Part shown: piece after piece, positions 20,833-32,982 of the stretch | How positions within the stretch are numbered: position 1 is the first letter of the stretch | Layout: each line of letters opens with the position of its first letter | Source of the DNA: Camillea tinctor | Taxonomy: Eukaryota; Ascomycota; Sordariomycetes; Xylariales; Xylariaceae | Length of the DNA: 64,000 nucleotides | Assembly: GCA_022578605.1 (NCBI GenBank) | Contig: MU394072.1 | Span: 1 to 64,000 of the forward strand | Reading direction: 5' to 3' | The notes under the pieces: model-generated | Databases searched by the model: none | Told to the model about the DNA's origin: nothing | Seen by the model: only the letters and a program-made list of their open reading frames with translations | Translations under genes and position numbers: made by a program

Positions 20833-22583
20833 ATTTGCTGTTTAGGACCATAGGTAATTTATAAGGTAGTCTTGGGTGTTTCTTTTGTCATAGGCGTCTA
20901 TGAATTTAGTAACTCGGGTTGGCTCATTGTCCCTTAAGGCACCTTAGCTAGGATATATCTCGATATCTCATTGCGTTGGATTTCATTCATTTCCCCTCTA
21001 CCCTAAACTGGCCTTGTCCAGTATGTTCCAGTTGTCGTACTAGTCAATTAATGGCTTGATACATACCTCGGTATTTCATTGCAGGTCTAGTGGCATCCTC
21101 GTGATTTCGAATTCATAGCTGCTTGGCTTAGCTTCGAGGTGCTCAGCAGTTTATGTTCGTTGTTTCTGAACTAGAGATGGACGATTCACTGTGTTCTAAA
21201 GATTGCGACCTTCTTGTTGAAGAATAGGCGCGAACAGAAAACCCGCTTACACCCATGCTCGCCCGAAGAACTAACTATCATGACAATTAGAGGATACGGT
21301 TAGGCAATATGTCACCGGTAGCCTTGTCTGAGAAAGCCTTTGACTGTTTGTATTTATTTCCTTGAAGCTCTTCTTTTTCTTCGTCTTTTAGCTCGGTCGT
21401 AAGTCATTGGCTGTAATGGGTTGGGTATTTTCCTCGAGAAACACTGTCATTGGACACCACCTTTCCGTCACAACTTGAACCGTCTTTTAAGAACTAATCT
21501 AACGAATACCACTTAATCCTATGCGCATTCCTACGACCTATCCGCTCTGCTGCATGTCTCCTTTTATGGGACCTTCTCTCATAGTACCCAACTTCTCCGC
21601 ATTCAACCCAACCGGAATATCGGATCCCTCGTGACCGTCAGACGAGATATAACAGGTTCGGGGGATATTAGGTCGCTAAAGTGAGTTTTGAATATGCAAT
21701 AATGAACCGTTTTGGTTTATTGAGCTTTGACCCAGCTAAATACCTGACCTCAGGTGCCCAAGTTTAAGAACGGAGATCGTGCATGACTAAAATAGGTGCA
21801 TTGATTGATTGATTGATTGGAGGAATAAGCTTAAAGTGGTTTTGAGTTTATACTTTACCAGCTCCTAGGTATCGGGTATTGATACTTCAACTAAAAAAAT
21901 TAGAGTAGGCTTTAGTAGAAACGTTAGCGGGTTGTTGGCGGCTAAGAACATAAACTCTGGAAAAGACAGGCGGGTCTCAGTTATCGAGGCTGCGAGATAT
22001 ACACTAATGGTAAATAAGCGAAGCGAGTTACGAGGGGTTGATGTTGATAAATCGCCAACTTCGATAAATCCAAGTTTTAAACAGCCGCCAAGAGACACGC
22101 CTGGGGATCGATGATTGGCGATGGCGACAGCGTGGATCCGGTAGGTACCCACATCAAGTAACCTGAGCATCCCCTGTCATTCGCAATTTAAAGTCAATGC
22201 GTCTGCCACCAAGACGATCACTGGGGCAACTACACCGCATCCTCTCGGTAAACACTTTATCGTGGGCTTTACGTCTTGAAGAAATTCTTTACCCACGGTT
22301 CTCAAACTTGACGCAATATCCATTCCTGACCGAGGGAGATCTTGTTATTGATCATCTCCCATTTTCTTTTTTCTTTTTACTATTATTGATGTTTCTCCTG
22401 TAGAATCTCACGAGGAGATACCCCAAATACCATCCAGAGAGACACTTTATTGAAGTGGGAAGTGGGATTGGCGCTGACGGGAAAAACACCCGTGTCGACA
22501 CTAACTCACTCGTACATATCATCTTCAATCTTTTTTCTGGCATTTTGGTGTCTTTCTTTTTCTTTCTTTAACCACTAGGCAAA
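20833..22583. other. Intergenic
   Basis: About 1.75 kb. It holds a TTGA/GATT tetranucleotide run near 21801-21820 and otherwise nothing recognisable. The last part should be the promoter and 5' UTR of the F-BAR gene. Confidence 0.5.
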
Positions 22584-25500
22584 ATGCCTGTTGCCACAGA
22601 AGCTCCGGCAGTAGCTCTGTCGTGTACGTCTTCTGCCATAGCAGCCACACCCACACAGAGTAAATCACTGACGCCTTTGAATAGTTGCCAACAACTTCTG
22701 GGGCAAAGATGACGCTGGTGTCGGTCCGCTTCTGGACCGTATGGCTTCTGCGAAGCAGACCAACGACGAGCTCAGATCATTTTATAGCGGCAAGTCGCAA
22801 GTCACCTAACATCTAACACGCTTGTTGTCTAACGTTCACTAGCCCGTGCCTCCATAGAAGATGACTACGCCCGAAAGCTCATGTCTTTATGTCGAAAATC
22901 CCTCGGTTCCCACGAAACGGGATCGCTCAAGTTGTCCCTAGATACCGTACGAGGAGAGGTGGAATCCATGGCTAAGCAACATGCAAACATCGCTGCTCAG
23001 ATGAAGACAGAGTTGGAAGAACCATTAGCCGCATTTGCCGGGGGTATGAAAGAGAGGCGCAAGATCATACAACACACGGTCGAGAAGTTGTTGAAAATCA
23101 AGATCCAGCAGACCCAGGTGGTCAACAAGGTCGGTTATCTTATTTGTTGCTAAGGACCCCTAGTGCGAGAAGACGCCATTTCTAATATTGTTGTTCACCA
23201 GACGCGGGATCGTTACGAACAAGAATGCCTCAAGATCAAAGGCTACCTAGCGCAAGGCCACATGGTTATGGGCCAGGAAGAACGAAAGAACAAGGCCAAG
23301 CTCGAGAAAACACAAATTAGTGTCGCCGCATCCAACACCGAATACGAGAATGCGGTTAAAGCCCTCGAGGAAACGACCGCGAGGTGGAACCGGGAGTGGA
23401 AGGCTGCTGCCGACAAGTTCCAGGATCTAGAGGAGGAGAGATTGGATTTTACCAAGAGCAGCTTGTGGACTTTTGCGAACATTTCATCCACTGTATGCGT
23501 TAGCGACGACTCTTCCTGCGAGAAAATAAGACTTTCTCTTGAGAAGATGGATGTCGAGGAGGATATTATTCATTTCATTAAGGAAAGGGGTACTAGCCAA
23601 GAGATTCCCGACCCGCCAAAGTACATCAATTTCTGCCGGGGCGATGTGGAAGACCACCAATCAGAAGTATCGGATGAAGAGAACTACTCGGTTGCGCAGT
23701 TCCCACGGAGTATCAATCCGGCGTTTAGGACATCCTCGCCACAGCCGTCTACCTTCGAGTCACATCATGATCCTAACTCTGCGCTGGCCCGAGACTTATC
23801 ACACCAGGAACCAGTACCGCCATCGAATACGAAGGCAGTTACAGCACCGCCGCAAGTGCCGAGTGCTACCATGCCTCCGCCTTCTCTGCCCTCTATGCCT
23901 CCCCAGGACCGGCGCCAACCGGAAAATTCGATGCAGCAATATGAGCCTCCTCAATTTGCAGTCCCGCCATCCAAGAGAGAACCAGCAATGCCTCAACAGA
24001 GAAGTTCGGGGGCTGTCGTACCTGTGCATGACAGGCGTCAAAGCACCAAGATGCAACAGCAAATGCAACAGCATATACAGCAACAAGTACAGCAACAGGT
24101 TCAGCACCAAATGCAGCAGCATATGCAACAACAGATGCAGCAGCAAGCTCAAAAGGAGGCCCAAAAACAAGCGCAAAAACTGGCCCAGAAAGAAGCGCAA
24201 AAGCAGGCTCAGAAGCAAGCGCAGCTCCAGCTTCAGCTAGAGGCGCAGAAACAAGCTCAACAAGAAGCCCAAGAAGCTCAAGAGCATGACAACTCCGACT
24301 TCGCACCTTCACCAACCAACAAAGAGATGGCACTAGCTTCACAGACTATTCCGAGCTCTCTCATGCCTGCTCAAGATAGGAGACAAGCGAATAGGACGCA
24401 ACAATACGATGCTCCTCAGTTTACAGCGCCGCCGCCGAGCAGAGAGACGGCCGTTGCTACACCGAAGATGGCGAACGCCGTAATGTCACCTATTCAAGAT
24501 AGGCGTCAGGGGAACAACGGGTCACAACAGTATGATTCATCTCAGTTTGCATCTGTGCCCCACGATCCGTATCCTATGGATGGAATGACTATGCTATGCC
24601 GCACGGACGGGATGAACTCAGCAACGAGCTCAAACATGTCGCCGAGACCATCTAGTCGGGATGATAATAGTGAAATCTCAAACCCGACGTCGTTCTCTAG
24701 TCAGGAACCGCCGAGCGGCAAAGTGTCACCTACAAAGCAGCAAGAGCCCGAGGTCGACGCGCAATCGGATAAGCGAGTTATGAAGAAGAAGAGTGGCTTC
24801 TTCCAGAACCATAGCCCGTTCCGAAGAAAGAGCACTAAGGAGATACAACCGCAACCGCAGCAATCGAACCGGAATACATGGTCGCCCATGGCGGCAACGC
24901 CTGTGGCAGCACAACCATCACCGGCTTCCCGGCGCCCCCAGGCTTACCAGCCTCCGGAGCCGAAGAACCTAATTGCCGACAGGACCCTCACGCCAGAGCC
25001 CATCGAAGCGAACGCAAGCTTAGCACTGAACGTGGGACAAAATGTCTTCGCCGTTGCCAATACGGACAACCGCAACAAATCTGCAGATAACAGTCCGGCT
25101 GCTCAAGAAGAACAGGATCCCATTGCTCTTGCCCTAGCAGAACTGAAAGGTGCTGCGGGCCACAAGCCATCCGTAGGACGGATTTCTGCGGATCGGTATC
25201 ATGGTCTGTCCACGCCAGTTCCGGATAAGACCCAGGATATATCGCAAGACAGGCCACAGGAAAGAACCTCCATGGACAGGCCGCAAGACAGATCACAGGA
25301 TAGAGCCCTGACCTTCTCGCGTCCAGCCCCAACTAGAGCAAGCACTGATCTGTCTGCCGGTCTAAGAGGCACTCCCCCGCCTTCATACGACCAGCAGATA
25401 ACCCGCCTGGGCGTTCCACCTCCGGCCGTGACATCCAAAGCGATGCAAGAAGCATCGCGAAAATACGTCGAGCAGACTCGGGACATGTTCAGCCAAGCAC

Positions 25501-26476
25501 GACCAAGCTCAGGCTCCTACGGCGGGACGCCCAACCGTCCAGGATCCGGGGCCTACGGCAGCGTGTCGAACCGGCCCGAGTCCAGAACCTACGGCAGCTC
25601 CACGTCGTCGAACCGGCCGGAATCGCGGGCCTACGGCAGCGCCTCCAACCGGGGCTCAGTGTACAACCGCGCGCCGTCGCGGCCGCCGACGCGCGGGCAC
25701 GAAGTGCCGCGCGCGGCCTCGCCGGCACCACCGCGCAGCGTGTCCCCGCGGCCGGACGCCAGCCCGGAGCCGATGCGCACCAACACGCGGGGCTCGGCGT
25801 CGCCGAACCCGTACACGGCGAGCCCGCGGCAGCGGTCGCCGGCTAGCATCCGGTCGACGAAGCGCAGGTCGGACCAGTACTACCGGCACAACTCGCCGAA
25901 CGACATGGCGCGGTCGGTGTCGCCGGCGCCGTACGGCGGGGGCGGGAGCAACAGTTACGACCGGCCCGCGAGCCGGAACAGCATGGCCATGCAGCTGGCG
26001 CCCCTGGGGGGCGATTCGGTGTACGGGGGATCGATGCGCGGGAGGGGTGGAGCGGGGGGAGGCACGGTGAGGCCTGGCACGAGCTCGAGCTCGCGCGGGG
26101 GCATGGCCGGGTACCATGATGATCCGATGGCGCAGGGGACGCGGCAGCGTAGCAAGAGCGTGGCGGATCCGAGTCGGCAGTATACGAGGGATGGGCGGGC
26201 GATCCTGCATTACGGTAAGTTATTTCTATTTCACGATAAGACGTTTTACGTATATACAAAGGAACAAAACAGGACCATGGAGCTAATTTGTGTTGAATAG
26301 CCCGAGCTTTGTACATGTACCAGGCGGCCATACCCGAGGAACTCGGGTTCGCTAAGGGAGACGTATTGGCCATCCTCCGACACCAGGACGACGGGTGGTG
26401 GGAGGCGGAGATCCACTCCGGAAACGGGGTTGGACGAGGCGGGCTGGTTCCCAGCAATTACCTCCAACCATGTTAA
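22584..26476 (+). CDS. F-BAR and SH3 septation protein (Cdc15/Hof1/Imp2 class), 1206 aa
   Basis: Exons 22584-22623, 22685-22789, 22843-23129, 23202-26214 and 26301-26476 (3621 nt). The F-BAR domain starts at ALSFANNFWGKDDAGVG (about residue 11) and runs through SIEDDYARKLMSL to about residue 285 (PPKYINF). It bends or binds plasma membrane as a dimer. A long disordered middle follows. Residues 428-506 are extremely Gln-rich with AQK/EAQ units. Around them a DRRQ...QQY..PQF motif repeats three to four times, and Ser/Arg/Pro-rich SNRPES repeats come later. The last exon is an SH3 domain (ARALYMYQA, WWEAEI, GGLVPSNYL). These proteins scaffold the actomyosin ring, formins and septum synthesis. 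Intron 2 (22790-22842) has a GC donor (GCAAGT); every nearby GT breaks the frame. Confidence 0.93.
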
Positions 26477-27523
26477 AAGGAAACACCTAATAAGCATCAT
26501 CGTCTGATCCAACTAAATCAGAGGAGGTTTGGTTTGGAGTGTGGGCAAGTTGGTTGTTTTATTCGACCCCTTTCCTATATCACCATTGGGGATCAGAGTT
26601 GAATAAAACATGTTGTGTTGGAATAAAGGAGACATCGTGATGATGGTGTTTCATATCACGATTTCTCCTTTGCTTTTTTCTTTTCTTTTCTTTTTTAACT
26701 TCTTTCAAGATACCTAAACCTAACGTATGTGTGGGATTACGATACGTTCTTCATCATGAAACTTTACTACATATTGAATGAGAGAGTTTTTTACGGGAAA
26801 AGGGGGAAGGGGGAAATGGAGGGGCAGGTGGTTGTTTTTTGTCTATTATACTTTACTCCTCTTTTTTTCCCATTGTCTCTCTGCTTCCTCTTCTTTGCTT
26901 TTGGCATTAACATTGTGGAAGGGGGGTGTTAAGCAAGCAAGCATGTCATTTGATTTTTTCATTTTCCTTGTCATGTTCATAGGATGAACAAAAGGACCAT
27001 TTATGAATTAATGCATGAATTTTAAAAAGTAGAAAGAAAACATGAAGCAGTATTTATAAGTTGATTGATAAATTTGTGTTTTTGTATTAGATTCCAGTAT
27101 AAGTACCTAACCTAGGTTACTATATTAAGCATCTCCTTGAATTGCGGTTACTTGCACCCATATGAAGAGGAAATGACGTTGACGCATGTCATTTGGGGAG
27201 ATCAGAGGGGCAGCGGCGCGTCGGTTGCCAAGACCTCCGTGGGTCTCGAATTTAATAATTTGGACGTATGTACCTGCTCATGTACTACCTTTGATGCTTC
27301 AAGCAGTACCTACACTGCTACATTACCTACTTTAGTAGGTACCACTTACACTTACACTTACACTTTTCTAAAAGCCAAAGCCATATTTCAAAATATCTAC
27401 CTTACCCTGCACCCAACCCAGCCCGTCTCTTCCTCTATCCTCTCATTTTCACATCAAGCCTAGAATCGTATTCTAGCGCTACGCCGGATGGCGCTTGAGA
27501 TAATATAAACCTGATTAGGAACC
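26477..27523. other. Intergenic between F-BAR and seipin genes
   Basis: About 1.05 kb. T-rich tracts at 26670-26700 and 26830-26930 probably belong to the F-BAR 3' end. A short CTTACA repeat lies near 27349-27368. No gene. Confidence 0.5.
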
Positions 27524-29036
27524 ATGGTGAGTTGACTTGCTAAATTATGTTTATGCTCTCTCTCCCTTCTTGATATTTTATCATGTGATCGAAAGCATCA
27601 CACATACTCGCACACACACATGCTCCCCCCCCTCTCTCTCTCATATATACATATGGCCAGGCCAAAATCACCATCACTGTTAGCTAATATCACATGCCTC
27701 GGCTTGCAACATACGTAGGAGTATATCAAGGCTCCATTTCGCGCTGCGGTGTCGCCCACAGCTAAGAGGACCTACCTGAGCACCGCCTTATTCGTTGCCG
27801 CGTCTTTGGCCTTGTTTTGCATCGCGGCCATAGCGTATCCGGTGTTCTACTATAACTACGTTCCGAAGAAGGTAGTCTCGATACCAGTTCATCTGCAATA
27901 TAAGTGAGTATATTCTTATTGCTCTTACCTTACTTCATCTGTCATGGTAGTTGTATAAAAGAAATGAAAAAAACTGTGAAGATGGCGTCTGTCCTAGCAT
28001 GTGAACCTATATAAAAACCACTATGAGGACAAGGAGGTCACTAACGGAAATGCAAAGTGCCGCTCTCAACCCCTATGGAGTGGCCTCCATCTCCCCCAAC
28101 CTCATGCTCGAGCAGGCCTATGACGTGACAGTAGAGTTCTCACTGCCACGATCGCCGCCCAACCTCGAGCGCGGCAACTTCATGGTAGCACTCTACGCGC
28201 TCCAGTCGTCCCAGCCGCCAGCCAACCCCGCCATGCTCGCCCTCCCCACCTCGGCCACCATGCAGGAGCCAGCGCAGAACCCCTACGCCGGAGTGACGCC
28301 CGAGAACGTGGTGTTCGCGTCGCGGCGGCCGGCGCTGATCCCGTACACGGACCCGCTGGTGTCGACGACGTCGCGCGTCATGTTCCTGCTGTACCACGCG
28401 CTGTTTGCGCCGGCGGCATCGGAGACGGCCGCTCTCGCGGTGCCCATGGGCGAGCTTCTGCTAGGCGACGGACCCCCTTCGGGCGGCGGCCCGCTCTCCC
28501 TGCTGCTCGACGTGCAGGCCGGCCAGACGCTGCAGGTGTACGCGGCGACGGTCAAGCTCGTGGCGCGCCTCACGGGCGTGCGGTGGGCCATGTACAACCA
28601 CCGCGTGCTGTCGTTCGTCGTCTGCACTACGGGCTTCTGGGCCGCGGAGATGATGTCGATGGCGGTGGCGTGGCTCGCGCTGGGGCACTTCTTCGCGGGC
28701 CGCGGGGAGCAGGATGATGGTAGGAGGCTGGTGAAGCGGGAGAGGGGAGGGCGAGAACGAGGAGGCCTGGGTGGCCCTGAGGAACCGATGTATGAAGAAG
28801 AGGTTAAGGACGAAGATGATGATGATTACGTAAGGGAGAAGGAGGAGGAAGAAGAAGACGTGAAAATCAAGAGAGAAGAGAGCGAAGACCTAGTGACCAC
28901 GCTAGTCGGTACATCACAGCAAATGGGAGGAGAACCTAAATCTTCGACTCGGACGGGATTCGACGATGGCACGGGGGGAGATGGGGAAAGGGGAGGTTTG
29001 CTACGGAAACGGTCTTCACATGGAACGATGTCTTGA
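27524..29036 (+). CDS. SEI1: Seipin (lipid-droplet assembly), 388 aa
   Basis: Coding exons 27524-27526, 27719-27903 and 28058-29036 (1167 nt). The first coding exon holds only ATG, followed by GTGAGT; the acceptor ACGTAG at 27718 gives MEYIKAPFRAA, matching how fungal seipins begin. TM1 is about residues 20-42, TM2 about 246-275, with the lumenal seipin fold between. Landmarks are NYVPKKVVSIPVHLQY, NPYGVASISP and LPRSPPNLERGNFMV. Seipin oligomers at ER-lipid droplet contacts organise triacylglycerol droplet budding. The cytosolic C-terminal tail of about 110 residues is strongly acidic (Glu/Asp runs near 290-330) and longer than in yeast. The acceptor at 27730 would also keep frame, but lacks the EYIK residues. 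Confidence 0.92.
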
Positions 29037-31153
29037 AGGGCGGGTTAGGGCTGTTTCCGTTCGTTCGCTGAAAGATGGGAGAGAAAAACATAAGCAGGAT
29101 GTTGGTCGTTGGACAATGAGTTGTGGGAGTTGTTATTCCAATAATATTTTATTTGTATCTGATACCCTCGTCCCCCCCCTGAGCCATCAAGCTTTATATC
29201 TATCACCAACTAATATTACGCAAAGGAATCAAAGTTAGGCAAGCGTCGTTATTCATAAGATATCACATGATAACCTCCAGTATGTGCTTGCTCTAAGGTT
29301 TCGGCTATGAACTTGTTGGGCGTTTCTTATTGAGACCGGAGGGCAGGTGACCACTTCTTCGGTATGATGTAAAAAATTCGGTTTGAATGATCTCTACCTA
29401 CCATAGGGTACTTACATAACTTACCGAGGTACCTATCGTCATGGATTTCCTGGTAGGACCTTTAAATTGCCAACGGCTTATGCAGTACTATTAGTCAGGG
29501 ACTTGGTTATCTGGCAGGTAGGTACATTGAACAGTTAGAAGATCGCTTGTAGGTGAAATTGTAGTTAATGACTTTCTACACTACTGTATTTAATATTAAT
29601 GCTAGTAAATCCATCTACAATCGGTTTAATTATGTAGCCCGTATCTGATGGAGGTATTTCGGTAACGGCTGGCAACATGATAAACGGGTTACGGGTACGA
29701 ACTCCCTATTCAGTCAGTGTAAAAGGATACATAAGTACAGTGTTCAATTGAGGAATATTGACTGTGCCTGTCTCGGATTAGCTAAGGCCCACCCTCGTGC
29801 ACAACTTATCAATCAAACTTAATGAGGGTAGGTCAGCAGGGCAGGTACATACCACTTACCTAACCTACAGTATCCTTTACATCCATCTACCTTGTAGCTA
29901 GTGTATCTTAAGGTTAGGTAAATAGGGATACACAAACTCATAATTGGGTAAAGTAACTGCCCCTAACCTAGTAAATTTGACAGTAAAGCAAGTTGGTGCT
30001 TCCTTTCTTTTTGGGCTTTCCTTCCTTCTTTTTCTCTCTTTTTTTCTCTCCTTCTTCTCCTTCTTACCACATCCCCTGTAGGCTGTAGGCTAGAGGAGAA
30101 AGGTCTCATGCAGCTTTGACTTGTACAAGGTGGACAAGGTGTACAATGATAGATGGCTCCAAAAAAAAAAGCACAGGTCAACCAATCGTGGGCTCCTCCC
30201 CCGCCATTCAATCATCCCTAAGGTCCAGGGAACTAACTTGAACTTCTTTTCTTCCACTTAAGTTTTTTTTTCTTTTTTTTCTTTTATCTTTTTTTCACAC
30301 ACACCGTCTTGTTGTCTAGTCCTGTATGCGAATTATCATAGATAGCAAGTACAGGAGAAAATCAACAGCTCGCCAGCTCTTGCGGGCTTAGATTCCCCTC
30401 AGGAGAAGATACATTTATAATCTCAGGTCCGAAGCCTGAAGAAGCTAAAGCTGCTTGCTGCTTTTACTACTTAACTGCACTAACAAGGCCGCCTTCGCTC
30501 GCCCCTCGTGCGAATCGAATCTGCACACAAGAGAAATAAGAAAGAAATTCAGAACAAACCCGCTACCAAGTATCCGTAACTAACAATCTCGCTCGTTATC
30601 GGTTTATGTCGGCAGGTAATGAGAAAAACAAGTATCAACCATCCAAGGTATATTCATAACTTCTTCGGCTTATAAAACCATCTTACTATCGTCGAGACGT
30701 GGGAGGGGGCACCTCTTTGCAAGGAACCTCTTACATCCTCACCGATTTTCCCTTTTCACTTCTCTCTCTCCCCCCTCCAAGTAGTGTACAGTAGTACCTA
30801 CACCTACATACATATACATATACATATACACATACATGTTACATACGCCTACATTACATACTCTTTTCTTCTTTTCCTTCACCGATCAAGTCCGTCCGTC
30901 TGTCCGTTCATCTCCAGAGCTCGAGTACTTAGAAATAGTTTAGCCAACCAGGTTTCCTCGACGACAATACTTTACTACTCGAAGACAAACCAAAGAACAA
31001 GTCCAAGACCAACCTACCTTAACACATTTCCTCGATCTTGATCCATAACATAAAGACAAGCCTCGTCGTTCACCACTACCACCGCCATCACTTCCCCCTT
31101 GTCCCTCGCTCGCTCAATCCATCTTACGCAAATTACCGAACAACTTGTCCACG
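29037..31153. other. Intergenic, pyrimidine-rich
   Basis: About 2.1 kb. It contains repeated TAGGTAC/CCTACC motifs (29395-29530, 29830-29925), C/T-rich tracts (30000-30300, 30740-30780) and an ATACAT microsatellite (30803-30838). The final 300 bases look like a CT-rich 5' leader of the next gene. No coding feature is supported. Confidence 0.5.
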
Positions 31154-32982
31154 ATGCCCTGCTTCAAGGGCATCGCCGTCAGCATTCATGCAAACTCTGC
31201 TCCCCTCCCGGAGTATGGCATGCAGAAGCAGTCTCGTATCTCTCGTATCAGTACCTACATACCGGTGCCCCAGCCCCAACTGAACCCCGAGACATCTCGG
31301 CATGAGGCTGCCAAGTTTGCCATATCCATCACTCTGCTAACCCCCGGACACCCCATCCCCTATACCACTCCGAAGGCCACTCCCGACAACCCCTATCCCA
31401 AGCCCCTCTATGCGGGGCCTTTACCGGCGAACGTCTCCGACCCCTCCCGACATGCCAACACCGTCACCCCCTACATTCCCATGACCAACTCCGAGAATGA
31501 GACTATTGCCGCATACATCTATTTCGATGGACGAGCCAAAGAGGAGGTTGCCACGTTGTTGCGGCCTGGCGAGGAAACATGGGTCAACAGTCGCTGGGTT
31601 CAAGTCCCCGAGAGCGAAGGTGGCGGTCTTGCCGAGAGAGAATTTCTCTTCCGCGAGGTCGGCCTGGAAAGATGGCTCAATGGATTGGACCTGAAGGGTC
31701 ATGATGCTGCCGAGAAGGTAGAAAAGAGAAGACAGAAATTCGAGCGGCGCCATCGTCGCCAAAAGTCCTCGGCGCAGAGTCACAGCCGGGACACTCTTAC
31801 CTACGGCGAGGATGAACAGTCACCCGTCAGGAACCCTGAAAGCTCGGACGAGTCGTTGTCTGACGATGACGAGCCTCCTGAGGCCACCGGTCAAATCAAG
31901 GTGGCCATGTTTCGAGTAATTGCCTCGGGCGAAATCAAGAAGGGAGAGTATTCGCCGCAATTTGATGCTCATGACGACGATGATGAGAGCGATGGAAACA
32001 AGGGGGCCGCGAATGGATCGATTGATGCAGATGTCGAGCATACCACTAGTTTTGCTAAGCCCAAGACGCTGGATCCAAAGACGATTAGTACACAAACGGT
32101 AACAGGCATTGATGGGCCAGATAAGCCATATGCTGTCTTCACTTTCTTCTATCGCGGTCAACGTAAGAAAAAAAAAGTCTCTGATTTCAAAGAATTTTTG
32201 TTCTAATGCATCTACAGGCCAACTCTCCAAAATGGGTCTGTGTCCTAGCACAAAGGACAACCAGAAGACTCCAGGAAACAAACGACGATCGACCCAGTTG
32301 GATTTCTCAGGACTTGGTCCACTCAAAACTACAGGAACCGTAGGGTTCTCGGCATTCCGGGACCAGGATGCTGAAGCAGCTAAGCGCCGGAAATCTCGCA
32401 AGAAGAGCAACGGTCATGGCAGTGGCGCTATGGACGAGGATAGTGATGACGATGACGACGATGATGAAGACCCCTTTGCCAAGCTGGAGGATGCTGACGA
32501 TAAGGTCGTCAAGACCCATCTGGAGCCAGAAGACGCTAAAGTTACGGGAGAGTTACAAGCTGGTATAGACAGGATTCGGGTAAGCCTCAGAACCAAATAT
32601 GTATACCATTTCACAACCATTAACGGTTTGACTATAGCTTAAGAGACAACACTCCGCGGAACCTGATAGTGCAAACGGGTCAAGTTACGGGAAGTCGCCC
32701 AGTGCTGGACCCAATGCTGGAGAAGCAACCCCTACAGAAGTTGCACCCACAAGTCAACCCGCCTCTGAGCCAGTAGCAAATCTTCTATCCCAAGCATTTA
32801 CGGAAGAATCAACTATCGGTAGCCCGTTAAAAAAGCACCGAGCCAACGGGGACGATGAACCAATCGACCGCTCGATTAATTTCCCTTCAGCTTTGGGCGA
32901 TGTACTAGGTAGAGCCACTTCGGATCAGCAGAGGAAGGAAGCAATGCCTGAAGTCAGAATTGAAGAAGATGAAGAGCTATAA
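31154..32982 (+). CDS. Acidic nuclear-looking protein, possibly DUF7918-type, 571 aa
   Basis: Exons 31154-32162, 32218-32579 and 32638-32982 (1716 nt); introns of 55 nt (GTAAGA) and 58 nt (GTAAGC) keep frame. Start ATG in CCACGATGCCC. The N-terminal 190 residues look folded: GIAVSIHANSAPLPEYG, then AAYIYFDGRAKEEVATLL and AEREFLFREVGLERWLNGL. This resembles the layout of fungal DUF7918-like proteins (short beta-rich domain with an IYxDG segment), an assignment I hold weakly. Basic clusters (KRRQKFERRHRRQK; KRRKSRKKS) look like nuclear signals, and there are several Asp/Glu runs, including one near the middle of exon 2. No catalytic motif is seen. Probably a chromatin- or nucleus-associated protein of unknown function. 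Confidence 0.8.

Noticed and set aside
10293..21000. A secondary-metabolite cluster (EthD protein, SDR, TIM-barrel dehydratase)
   Set aside because: The genes are separated by kilobases and unrelated genes, and no polyketide, peptide or terpene synthase, transporter or regulator gene is present.
25656..26457. Minus-strand frames opposite the F-BAR gene
   Set aside because: Arg/Pro-rich shadow translations of the Ser/Gly/Arg-rich region of the real gene.
27137..27463. A 108-codon plus-strand frame before seipin
   Set aside because: It lacks an ATG at its start, is low in complexity (Thr/Tyr repeats from a CTTACA microsatellite) and lies in the likely seipin 5' region.
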